A stretch of DNA of 9,689 bases from Paracoccaceae bacterium (GTDB lineage Bacteria; Pseudomonadota; Alphaproteobacteria; Rhodobacterales; Rhodobacteraceae), in assembly GCA_009922885.1 (NCBI GenBank), contig RFUP01000058.1:1-9689 (forward strand). The letters are read 5' to 3'. Below the pieces are notes generated by a model. The model was given only the letters and a program-made list of their open reading frames with translations. It did no database searches and had not been told where the DNA came from. Made by a program: the position numbers and the translations under genes. Each line of letters opens with the position of its first letter. Positions within the stretch are counted from its first letter, which is position 1. Below are positions 1 through 5,414 of the stretch, one piece after another.

Positions 1-45
1 GCCACGCGGCGTGCGCACGGCGTCATAAATATAGGCTTCGGTCAT
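1..45 (-). CDS. Thiolase (acetyl-CoA acyltransferase), N-terminal fragment
   Basis: Only the first 15 codons are inside the window; they read MTEAYIYDAVRTPRG on the minus strand. The pattern 'D-A-V/A-R-T-P-x-G' near the N-terminus is the typical opening of thiolase-superfamily enzymes, which cleave 3-ketoacyl-CoA with CoA to give acetyl-CoA, the last step of beta-oxidation, or run the reverse condensation. The ATG is preceded by AAGGAG at good spacing. It starts 14 bp after the stop of the GST-like gene, so it is almost certainly in the same transcript as the two acyl-CoA dehydrogenases. The catalytic Cys and His are outside the window, so degradative and biosynthetic thiolases cannot be told apart here. 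The catabolic neighbours favour the degradative type. Confidence 0.8.
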   Translation of the reverse strand, partial: MTEAYIYDAVRTPRG

Positions 46-59
46 TTTTCTCTCCTTAA

Positions 60-695
60 TCAAGCCCGGTCCGAGGGGTTTCCGGGCATCAAATCGTACG
101 GGTGTTTCCAGCCGGGCTGGCCCGAAATGTTGGCGAGCCAGCGGTCAATGTTTGCCCATTCCTTACGATCGAAACCGAAGGGTTCGGGGTAATAGAGATA
201 GCCACAGCAAGCGATATCCGCATTCGAGATCGCGTTCCCGACAAGCCAATCACGGCCCTCCAGAGCTGAGTTCAATGTTTGGTAGGCCGCCTTCAAACGT
301 CCTTGCATGAAGCCAATCACTTCGTTCGGGCGCTTGTCTTCCGGTAGGAAGTTCATGAGAAAACGCGTCATCCCGGCTTGGCTCGACATCTTGTGATTAT
401 CCCAGAAGAGCCAGCGCATCACCTCGCGGGCCTCGGCGGCCGTTTCGCCACCGAACTTCCCGGTTTTTTCGGTGACATACATCTGCATCACACCTGATTG
501 CGTCAGGACAAGATCGCCGTCCTCAAGCAGAGGTGCCTCGCCCATCACGTTCTTTTCGCGGTAAGCGGGCGCGCGGGTTGCGCCCCCGAAGAAATCCACG
601 AACACAGGCTCCCAGGCCAACCCTGACAATTCCAGCGCGAGCGCTGCCTTATAGGAGTTCCCGCTTTCACCAAAGCAATGCAACTTGATCGTCAT
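60..695 (-). CDS. Glutathione S-transferase family protein
   Basis: A 211-residue protein with the two-domain GST layout. The N-terminal thioredoxin-like half (about 1-80) carries a Ser-containing loop after strand 1 (GESGNSYK, 9-16), a likely cis-Pro in EAPLL (Pro55), and TQSG at 65-68 in place of the usual E-S glutathione-binding turn. The C-terminal helical half has an N-capping-box-like SNAD-IA (157-162). Length is normal for cytosolic GSTs. Which reaction it carries out, and whether it uses glutathione, cannot be read from the sequence. The ATG has GAGGAG upstream. A small CCCG/CGGG stem lies in the 36-bp gap to the acyl-CoA dehydrogenase stop, and the thiolase starts 14 bp after this gene's stop. 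The position in a beta-oxidation run suggests a role linked to CoA-ester or thioether metabolism or to detoxifying reactive enoyl intermediates. That is inference. Family call is confident; function is open. Confidence 0.85.
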   Translation of the reverse strand: MTIKLHCFGESGNSYKAALALELSGLAWEPVFVDFFGGATRAPAYREKNVMGEAPLLEDGDLVLTQSGVMQMYVTEKTGKFGGETAAEAREVMRWLFWDNHKMSSQAGMTRFLMNFLPEDKRPNEVIGFMQGRLKAAYQTLNSALEGRDWLVGNAISNADIACCGYLYYPEPFGFDRKEWANIDRWLANISGQPGWKHPYDLMPGNPSDRA

Positions 696-731
696 TTCTG
701 TCTCCTCATTCCCGTTGGGCCCGCACGCGGG

Positions 732-1892
732 TCACTTTTTCTTGCCGGAGAAGCCCCGGGCGATCAGTTCTTTCATGATTTCATTCGTGCCGCCGTAGAT
801 ACGTTGCACACGCGCATCTGCCCACATTTCGCCAATCGCGTATTCCTGCATGAAGCCATAACCGCCATGCAGTTGCAGACAGGCATCAAGAACCTCCCCC
901 TGAACGTCCGTCGTCCACCATTTGGCCATCGCGGCCTTTTCGACGCTCAGTTCACCTTTGAGGTGCTCGGTGATGCACTCATCAACAAAAGCCCGAGCGA
1001 CTTTCGTCTTGGTCAGGCATTCGGCCAGAACGAAACGCGTGTTCTGAAACTGGGTGAGTGGACCACCGAAAGCTTGGCGTTCATTGCAGTAGTCGATGGT
1101 GCGCTCAACTGCGCCTTCCATTGCGCCAACGGCCCCACACGCGATGATCAAGCGCTCCTGCGGGAGTTGCTGCATCATCTGGTAGAAGCCCTTTCCCTCC
1201 TCCAGGCCGAGGATATTCTCGGGAGGCACAGGCACGTTATCGAAGAACAACTCCGAAGTATCCGCCGCATGCATCCCGATTTTCTCAAGATTGCGCCCCC
1301 GCGCGAAGCCCGGCGCGTTCTCGGTTTCCACAACGACGAGCGAGACGCCCTTTGAGCCCAACGCAGGATCGGTTTTTGCCGCAACGATAACCAGATCGGC
1401 GTGCTGACCGTTCGAGATGAACGTCTTCTGACCAGTCAACCGATAGACATTGCCATCTTTGACGGCCCGCGTCTTGATGGCTTGCACATCGGACCCGGTG
1501 GACGGCTCCGTCATTGCCAAAGCGCCAACCATCTCACCCGTGGCCATTTTGGGAAGCCAGCGCTTCTTCTGCTCTTCCGTGCCATAGGCGAGAATATAAT
1601 GGGCCACGATGCCAGAATGGATCGGCGTTCCCCAGCTTGCCAGATTGGCGCGGGGGTGCTCCATGAAAATCACGGCTTCATGGCCGAAATCCCCACCTGC
1701 ACCACCATATTCCTCAGGGATAGACGGGCAGAGAAGCCCTTGAGTGCCAGCTTGGTTCCAAGCATCGCGATCCATGATGCCAGCTTTGCGCCAGCGCTCG
1801 AAGTGCGGCGACCACTCATCCCGGATGAAGCGGGCCGTCATCTCGGCCAGCATTTTATGCTCTTCGGTCATCCATGTAGATTGTGCGGTCAT
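732..1892 (-). CDS. Acyl-CoA dehydrogenase, long-chain/isovaleryl type
   Basis: A 386-residue FAD enzyme that oxidises acyl-CoA to trans-2-enoyl-CoA and passes electrons to ETF. It shows the family signatures AMTEPSTGSD (126-135, FAD/substrate site), RQAFGGPL (about 272-279), QLHGGYGF (340-347) and IYGGTNEI (365-372). In medium- and short-chain enzymes the catalytic Glu lies in an IYEGT-type motif. Here that position is Gly, and LPQERL (Glu246) matches the helix-G location of the base in long-chain and isovaleryl-CoA dehydrogenases, so the enzyme is probably active. An in-frame ATG at 1946 would add 18 residues (VWGAERPPNPK...), but they read through a hairpin and look non-coding. The ATG at 1892 has GGGGAGG five bases upstream and is preferred. 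It lies 56 bp behind the larger dehydrogenase and 36 bp ahead of the GST gene. Substrate chain length is not determined. Confidence 0.93.
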   Translation of the reverse strand: MTAQSTWMTEEHKMLAEMTARFIRDEWSPHFERWRKAGIMDRDAWNQAGTQGLLCPSIPEEYGGAGGDFGHEAVIFMEHPRANLASWGTPIHSGIVAHYILAYGTEEQKKRWLPKMATGEMVGALAMTEPSTGSDVQAIKTRAVKDGNVYRLTGQKTFISNGQHADLVIVAAKTDPALGSKGVSLVVVETENAPGFARGRNLEKIGMHAADTSELFFDNVPVPPENILGLEEGKGFYQMMQQLPQERLIIACGAVGAMEGAVERTIDYCNERQAFGGPLTQFQNTRFVLAECLTKTKVARAFVDECITEHLKGELSVEKAAMAKWWTTDVQGEVLDACLQLHGGYGFMQEYAIGEMWADARVQRIYGGTNEIMKELIARGFSGKKK

Positions 1893-1897
1893 TCCGG

Positions 1898-1904
1898 CCT
1901 CCCC
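1898..1904 (-). promoter_or_regulatory. Ribosome binding site deciding the start of the 386-residue dehydrogenase
   Basis: On the minus strand GGGGAGG lies five bases upstream of the ATG at 1892. No comparable site precedes the in-frame ATG at 1946, which is itself only a few bases past the previous gene's stop. This places translation start at 1892. Confidence 0.7.
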
Positions 1905-1919
1905 TGCCAGTTTTGGATT

Positions 1920-1940
1920 TGGGGGGCGCTCAGCCCCCCA
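1920..1940 (-). other. Intercistronic GC-rich stem-loop
   Basis: A perfect inverted repeat of GGGGGGC and GCCCCCC (1921-1927 and 1933-1939) is separated by five bases and extended by a T-A pair at 1920/1940. It occupies most of the 56-bp gap between the two acyl-CoA dehydrogenase genes. On the minus strand it is followed by AAATCC, not a T-run, so it is not a standard intrinsic terminator. A role in mRNA processing, 3'-end protection or unequal expression of the two cistrons is inferred. Confidence 0.65.
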
Positions 1941-1948
1941 GACCAATC

Positions 1949-3727
1949 TTAGAAGTTTGCGGCGTCGAGGCTCATCACTGGTTCCGCGCCAGAGTTGATC
2001 CGAGCGAGGTGCAGAGACGTTGCCGGAAGCCGACGTGCCATGTAGTAACGCCCGGTTGCCAGTTTCGTCTCATGGAACGTTACGTCTGCAGCACCATTCG
2101 CCAGCGCCTCCAGAGAGGCTTTCGCCATCATGCCCCACATCAGGCCAAGGCAAACATGGCCGAAAAGGTGCATGAAGTCGTTCGAGCCTGCCAACGCGGC
2201 GTTCGGGTTCTTCATGCCGTTTTGCATGAAGAACATCGCCGATGCCTGAAGATCCTTCGAGGCCGCTTTCAGCGGATCGAGGAAATCTTTCTTAAGCGCT
2301 TCGTTGCCATCGTTTTCCTTGATGAAGGTCTTCACCAGATCAAAGAAGGCTATCACATGCTTGCCGCCATCCTGCGCGAGCTTGCGTCCTACGAGGTCAA
2401 GCGCCTGAACGCCGTTCGCTCCTTCATAGATCATCGCAATGCGTGCATCGCGAGTGAACTGCGACATGCCCCATTCTTCGATGTACCCGTGGCCACCATA
2501 GACTTGCTGGGCCTTGACGGTCATGTCGTAGCCCTCATCGGTAAGGAAGCCCTTGATCACCGGAGTGAGCAGCGAGATGAGGCCATCTGCGGCGGCATCA
2601 TTGTTACGTTGAGCGCGATCAATGAGGGCCGCCCCCCAGAACATGAATGCACGAGCGGCTTCGATGAAGCTCTTCTGATCCATCAGCGAACGGCGGATAT
2701 CAGGGTGCACGATCAGCGGATCCGCCGGCCCGTTGGGATTCTTCACCCCGGTCACATCCCGGCCCTGAAGGCGGTCTTTCGCGTAGGCGAGTGCGTTCTG
2801 ATAGGCCACATCCGCTTGGGCGAGGCCCTGCATGCCGACACCAAGGCGCGCTTCGTTCATCATGGTAAACATGGCGCGCATTCCTTTGTGCTCCTCCCCG
2901 AGGAGGAGGCCAGTGGCCTCATCATAGTTCATGACGCAGGTCGCGTTGCCGTGGATGCCCATCTTCTCTTCAAGCTTGCCACAAGAGACGCCATTGCGCG
3001 CCCCGAGGCTGCCGTCCGCTTTCACCATGAACTTCGGCACGATGAAGAGCGACACGCCCTTGATCCCTTCCGGACCGCCTTGGATCTTGGCCAGAACGAG
3101 GTGGATGATATTCTCGCTCATATTGTGCTCGCCGGCCGAGATGAAAATCTTCTGGCCGGAGATCTTGTAGGTGCCATCCCCGTTCGGCACGGCTTTCGTC
3201 CGCATCATGCCGAGGTCTGTGCCGCAATGGGGCTCGGTGAGGTTCATCGTGCCTGTCCATTCGCAGGACGTCATCTTCGGCAGATAGGTTTCTTTCTGCT
3301 CCTGCGTGCCATGCGCGAGGATCGCCGAAGCAGCACCGTGGGTCAGACCTTGGTACATCGTGAAAGCTTGGTTGGCGGCTGAGAAATACTCCCCAACAGC
3401 CGTCCCCATGATATGCGGCAAGCCCTGACCGCCAAATTCTTCGGGCATATCGAGCGCAGTCCAGCCGCCTTCGCGCACTTGATCAAACGCGGCCTTGAAG
3501 CCCGTCGGCGTGCGAACAACGCCGTTTTCGAGCACACAGCCTTCGCGGTCGCCAACCGCGTTCAAGGGGAACAGCACTTCCGAGGTAAGCTTGCCGGCTT
3601 CTTCCAGAACCGCACCCGTGAATTCTGAATCAAGATCGCTGAATCCCGGTATGTCAGACTGCGAGACCTTCAGCACATCGTGGAGCAGGTATTGCGTGTC
3701 TTTGACTGGTGCGATGTAGCTAGGCAT
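1949..3727 (-). CDS. Acyl-CoA dehydrogenase, large (about 600-residue) type with C-terminal extension
   Basis: A 592-residue FAD-dependent dehydrogenase of the long subfamily. An extra N-terminal segment (about 1-35) precedes the usual N-terminal, middle and C-terminal acyl-CoA dehydrogenase domains, and a further C-terminal helical domain follows (about 460-590). Motifs are LTEPHCGTDLG (163-173), ISGQKIFIS (189-197), YGGHGYIEEWG (410-420) and MIYEGANGVQ (432-441). Glu435 in the last motif is the expected catalytic base. This subfamily includes DmdC, which oxidises 3-methylmercaptopropionyl-CoA in DMSP breakdown in marine roseobacters, as well as fatty acyl-CoA enzymes; the sequence alone does not choose between them. 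The presence of a thiolase in the run points to beta-oxidation. AAGGGAGAA precedes the ATG. The MerR gene ends 36 bp upstream, so the regulator and this enzyme are probably co-transcribed. Overlapping plus-strand open frames are coding-bias shadows. Confidence 0.94.
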   Translation of the reverse strand: MPSYIAPVKDTQYLLHDVLKVSQSDIPGFSDLDSEFTGAVLEEAGKLTSEVLFPLNAVGDREGCVLENGVVRTPTGFKAAFDQVREGGWTALDMPEEFGGQGLPHIMGTAVGEYFSAANQAFTMYQGLTHGAASAILAHGTQEQKETYLPKMTSCEWTGTMNLTEPHCGTDLGMMRTKAVPNGDGTYKISGQKIFISAGEHNMSENIIHLVLAKIQGGPEGIKGVSLFIVPKFMVKADGSLGARNGVSCGKLEEKMGIHGNATCVMNYDEATGLLLGEEHKGMRAMFTMMNEARLGVGMQGLAQADVAYQNALAYAKDRLQGRDVTGVKNPNGPADPLIVHPDIRRSLMDQKSFIEAARAFMFWGAALIDRAQRNNDAAADGLISLLTPVIKGFLTDEGYDMTVKAQQVYGGHGYIEEWGMSQFTRDARIAMIYEGANGVQALDLVGRKLAQDGGKHVIAFFDLVKTFIKENDGNEALKKDFLDPLKAASKDLQASAMFFMQNGMKNPNAALAGSNDFMHLFGHVCLGLMWGMMAKASLEALANGAADVTFHETKLATGRYYMARRLPATSLHLARINSGAEPVMSLDAANF

Positions 3728-3763
3728 AATTTTCTCCCTTACCTCGAAATAATCTGAGAATGC

Positions 3764-4165
3764 TTACTCGGCAGCGTTACGCGTTGATTTCATGGACGAG
3801 ATCATGCGCTCGCCCCATTTCATCTGCTCAGCCAAATCAGCGATGGCTGCATTCAGTTCGTCACGCTGGCGAACAAGGTCGTCCATACGGGTTTGTGCAA
3901 CCTCGTAGGTCTTCTCCAGCTGCGTCACCTGCTCTTCGCCACGCTTGTAGAGCTCCAGAAGCTGGCGGATTTCTTCGAGGCTGAACCCGAAGCGTTTGCC
4001 CCGGATAATCAGCTTCAGGCGAGCGCGGTCACGATGGGTGAACAAACGCTTCTGACCCTCGCGGATCGGAAAGAGCAGCTCTTTGGCCTCGTAGAAACGA
4101 AGCGTCCGCGGCGTGACGTCATAGGCGTCGCACATCTCGCGAATGGTCATCAGTTTATCGGTCAT
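3764..4165 (-). CDS. MerR-family transcriptional regulator (LiuR-like), leading the acyl-CoA dehydrogenase run
   Basis: A 133-residue DNA-binding protein. Residues about 6-75 form the MerR winged helix-turn-helix: IREMCDAYDVTPRTLRFYE, then a wing ending in LFTHRDRARLKLI, then RGKRFGFSLEEIRQLLELY. The rest (about 80-125) is a charged heptad-like dimerisation helix. There is no cysteine cluster in the C-terminal part, so a metal or mercury sensor is unlikely. Short MerR proteins of this kind upstream of acyl-CoA genes resemble LiuR-type regulators of acyl-CoA and branched-chain amino acid catabolism. An acyl-CoA ligand is inferred. A TTG start at 4186 is possible, but the ATG at 4165 has AAAGG at seven-base spacing. 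The gene lies 36 bp ahead of the 592-residue dehydrogenase and below a cluster of ACGT palindromes, which suggests autoregulation of the whole run. Confidence 0.9.
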   Translation of the reverse strand: MTDKLMTIREMCDAYDVTPRTLRFYEAKELLFPIREGQKRLFTHRDRARLKLIIRGKRFGFSLEEIRQLLELYKRGEEQVTQLEKTYEVAQTRMDDLVRQRDELNAAIADLAEQMKWGERMISSMKSTRNAAE

Positions 4166-4172
4166 GGTTGTG

Positions 4173-4177
4173 CCTTT
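4173..4177 (-). promoter_or_regulatory. Ribosome binding site choosing the ATG start of the first MerR gene
   Basis: AAAGG on the minus strand lies seven bases before the ATG at 4165 and inside the alternative TTG-initiated frame (4186). It supports the shorter 133-residue protein, whose N-terminus (MTDKLMTIREM) also aligns with that of the neighbouring paralog (MSDKKLSFKEM). Confidence 0.55.
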
Positions 4178-4217
4178 GGTTCGCAAACTGGAGCCGAGAT
4201 GTGGGTTTGGCTGAGTC

Positions 4218-4293
4218 GTTACAACAGCATTTCACGTTGACGTAACCGATACGTCACGTCACATTTTTGTTGACGTAAGATCAAGCAACGTAA
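4218..4293 (-). promoter_or_regulatory. Control region of the MerR-acyl-CoA dehydrogenase run, with ACGT operator cluster
   Basis: The palindromic tetramer ACGT occurs six times between 4234 and 4291 (starts 4234, 4240, 4251, 4256, 4273, 4288), where about 0.2 would be expected by chance. Three copies extend to ACGTAA (4240, 4273, 4288), and TTGACGTAA occurs twice. The unit TTCACGTTGACGTAA (4231-4245) is an imperfect dyad. It lies 65-130 bp upstream of the first MerR ATG, where an autoregulated operator is expected. A weak promoter could use TTACGT (4240-4245) and TGTAAC (4218-4223) on the minus strand with a 16-base spacer; this match is tentative. The MerR protein encoded downstream is the most economical candidate to bind here. 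Confidence 0.55.
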
Positions 4294-4326
4294 TGTGACT
4301 TTGGGAGACAGAAAATTTCCCACTCA

Positions 4327-4350
4327 CCGCCGAAAGCGATGCCTCGGCGG
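4327..4350 (-). terminator. Stem-loop after the second MerR gene, possible weak terminator
   Basis: CCGCCGA (4327-4333) and TCGGCGG (4344-4350) form a 7-bp stem with a 10-base loop, 45 bases past the stop of the second MerR gene. On the minus strand no T-run follows directly; AAATTTTC comes about ten bases later. It could separate the second MerR transcript from the MerR-dehydrogenase promoter, but as an intrinsic terminator it is weak. Confidence 0.35.
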
Positions 4351-4394
4351 GTGGAATTCCGCAGTTCAGCAACTGAAATTGGAGCTTTTAACGC

Positions 4395-4769
4395 TCAGAG
4401 GGCGGCCAAACTCTTGGCTACCGACGCGCGCAGTTCGGTGAGTTCCTTGTGCGCTTCCTCAATCTGGCGGCGCTGCTCCTCAAGCTCGGCAAGCTGCCGA
4501 TCAGCCATTTTGATCCAAGCCTGCATTTGCGCCTCGGTGCCTTCCTTTTCGTAGATCAGAAGCCACTGCCGGATCTCCTCTAGGGCGAAACCGAATTTGC
4601 GCCCACGAAGGATGAGCGTCATCCGCGCGCATTCTCGTGATCCGTACCACCGGGCGCGGCCATCACGTTCGGGCGAGAGAAGTTCGATGTACTCGTAGTA
4701 TCGCAGGGTCCGAGGCGTCACATCGAACTTCGCGCACATTTCTTTGAACGATAGTTTTTTATCCGACAT
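4395..4769 (-). CDS. Second MerR-family transcriptional regulator, paralog of the downstream MerR
   Basis: A 124-residue MerR-type regulator. The N-terminal winged helix-turn-helix (FKEMCAKFDVTPRTLRYYE, then RWYGSRECARMTLI, then RGRKFGFALEEIRQWLLIY) is followed by a Glu/Gln/Arg-rich coiled coil (about 85-120). Its first 75 residues are close to those of the neighbouring MerR: both share EMC, DVTPRTLR, YE..ELL.P, LI.RG and LEEIRQ. The C-terminal helices and wings differ, which suggests duplication followed by change in ligand or operator. Cysteines are few and not arranged as a metal site. The ATG at 4769 has only a weak AGAAG upstream. The gene is divergent from the thioesterase pair (225 bp apart) and ends 229 bp before the next MerR start. 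It may control the thioesterases, itself, the dehydrogenase run, or a combination. The target is inferred from position only. Confidence 0.9.
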   Translation of the reverse strand: MSDKKLSFKEMCAKFDVTPRTLRYYEYIELLSPERDGRARWYGSRECARMTLILRGRKFGFALEEIRQWLLIYEKEGTEAQMQAWIKMADRQLAELEEQRRQIEEAHKELTELRASVAKSLAAL

Positions 4770-4800
4770 CGCTTCTGGACCACTTGTTGCTGTTCACAGT

Positions 4801-4836
4801 CTGACCGAAGGCGCACTGCTGCGCCAGCCCTGTCAG
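4801..4836 (-). other. Two-tier hairpin in the presumed leader of the second MerR gene
   Basis: An inner stem GGCGCA/TGCGCC (4810-4815 and 4820-4825, loop CTGC) is enclosed by an outer stem CTGAC/GTCAG (4801-4805 and 4832-4836) with a small asymmetric internal loop. It ends 31 bases upstream of the second MerR ATG, so it would sit in the mRNA leader if transcription starts further up. No T-run follows on either strand. It could affect mRNA stability or translation; no known riboswitch class is recognised. Confidence 0.4.
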
Positions 4837-4883
4837 TTTCGCGACAAGTAATAGAAAGAGTTGGTAAGGAAGCGCAATGTTTT

Positions 4884-4921
4884 TTCCGACTAGTGGAATA
4901 TTTTTCCGCAAATTTGGAAAA
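4884..4921. promoter_or_regulatory. Two adjacent TTCC/GGAA dyads, candidate operators in the divergent region
   Basis: TTTTCC-N8-GGAAAA (4902-4921) is a perfect 6-bp dyad. Immediately beside it is a second, weaker copy, TTCC-N7-GGAA (4884-4898), which also starts with a T-run. The pair lies between the divergent second MerR gene and the thioesterase genes, just upstream of the best candidate thioesterase promoter. The two similar dyads in tandem look like protein-binding sites. They are unlike the ACGT cluster upstream of the first MerR gene. The binding protein is unknown. Confidence 0.45.
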
Positions 4922-4937
4922 TTGCTCTATGTCAGAC

Positions 4938-4966
4938 TTGGCAATTGCAAAGAGAAGGCATTTAAC
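4938..4966 (+). promoter_or_regulatory. Candidate promoter for the thioesterase genes
   Basis: TTGGCA (4938-4943) and TTTAAC (4961-4966) are separated by 17 bases and match the sigma-70-type consensus at 5/6 and 4/6. Transcription would start near 4973, leaving a leader of about 20 bases that just contains the ribosome binding site at 4984-4988. Position and spacing are good, but the -10 match is modest. Confidence 0.35.
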
Positions 4967-4983
4967 AGTGGCATGAACCAATC

Positions 4984-4988
4984 GAGGT
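4984..4988 (+). promoter_or_regulatory. Ribosome binding site for the GTG-initiated thioesterase
   Basis: GAGGT lies six bases before GTG at 4995. The ATG at 4973 just upstream opens only a five-codon frame that ends within this site, so the GTG start is preferred. Confidence 0.6.
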
Positions 4989-4994
4989 AAAGCC

Positions 4995-5414
4995 GTGGAC
5001 AAGACACAGATCGCGAGACACTTCATCACGGCGATTCCTCATGCACGGGAATTGGGCATGTCCCTCGATAGTCTAAGCGAAGGTGTCGCCGTGATGTCCA
5101 TGCCCTACGATGAACGCTTCATCGGCGATCCGGAAACGGGCGTGATCCATGGGGGAGCGGTTTCGGCTCTTATGGACACGTGCTGCGGGGCGGCGGTCAT
5201 GAGCCACCCGCGCAACCCCGGCGGCACGGCCACCATCGATCTCCGCATAGACTACATGCGTGCGGCAACACCTGGGCAAGCCATTCGCGCCAGAGCGGAA
5301 TGTTACCACGTGACGCGAAATGTGGCCTTCGTGCGCGCGACCGCAAGCGATGATGACGACTCCCTCCCTGTGGCGACTGCTGCCGGAAGCTTCACTGTGG
5401 AAGGCTTGAAATGA
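4995..5414 (+). CDS. PaaI-like hotdog-fold acyl-CoA thioesterase
   Basis: A 139-residue single hotdog-fold protein that probably hydrolyses acyl-CoA thioesters to free acid and CoA. The key motif is IHGGAVSALMDTCCG (51-65): HGG at 52-54 starts the central helix, and Asp61 is at the position of the catalytic acid in PaaI-type thioesterases. The beta-sheet segments include TATIDLRIDYMRA (78-90) and a final VATAAGSFTV strand (126-135). Length is typical. The start is GTG with GAGGT six bases upstream. Its stop overlaps the next thioesterase's start by four bases (ATGA), so the two are translationally coupled. It is divergent from the second MerR gene, which is a candidate regulator. The acyl substrate is not evident from the sequence; the neighbouring dehydrogenases suggest a CoA-ester of the same pathway. 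Confidence 0.88.
   Translation: MDKTQIARHFITAIPHARELGMSLDSLSEGVAVMSMPYDERFIGDPETGVIHGGAVSALMDTCCGAAVMSHPRNPGGTATIDLRIDYMRAATPGQAIRARAECYHVTRNVAFVRATASDDDDSLPVATAAGSFTVEGLK

Noticed and set aside
678..1355. Plus-strand open frames opposite the 386-residue dehydrogenase (also 1401-1952)
   Set aside because: Same reason: shadows of a well-supported minus-strand gene, without credible ribosome binding sites or domains.
1893..1946. N-terminal extension of the 386-residue dehydrogenase from an ATG at 1946
   Set aside because: The extra residues run through a GC hairpin, have no family similarity, and a strong ribosome binding site precedes the ATG at 1892.
1883..3382. A 499-codon plus-strand open frame antisense to the 592-residue dehydrogenase
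   Set aside because: It lies opposite a strongly recognised gene, is rich in Arg, His and Leu as expected from the reverse complement of GC-biased codons, and matches no family I recognise.
4973..4990. Five-codon frame (ATG...TAA) overlapping the thioesterase ribosome binding site, as a possible leader peptide
   Set aside because: Too short to judge, with no run of regulatory codons and no attenuator-like hairpin following; chance is the simpler explanation.
4718..5029. A 103-codon minus-strand frame across the divergent intergenic region
   Set aside because: It overlaps both flanking genes and the candidate operators, has atypical composition and no recognisable domain.
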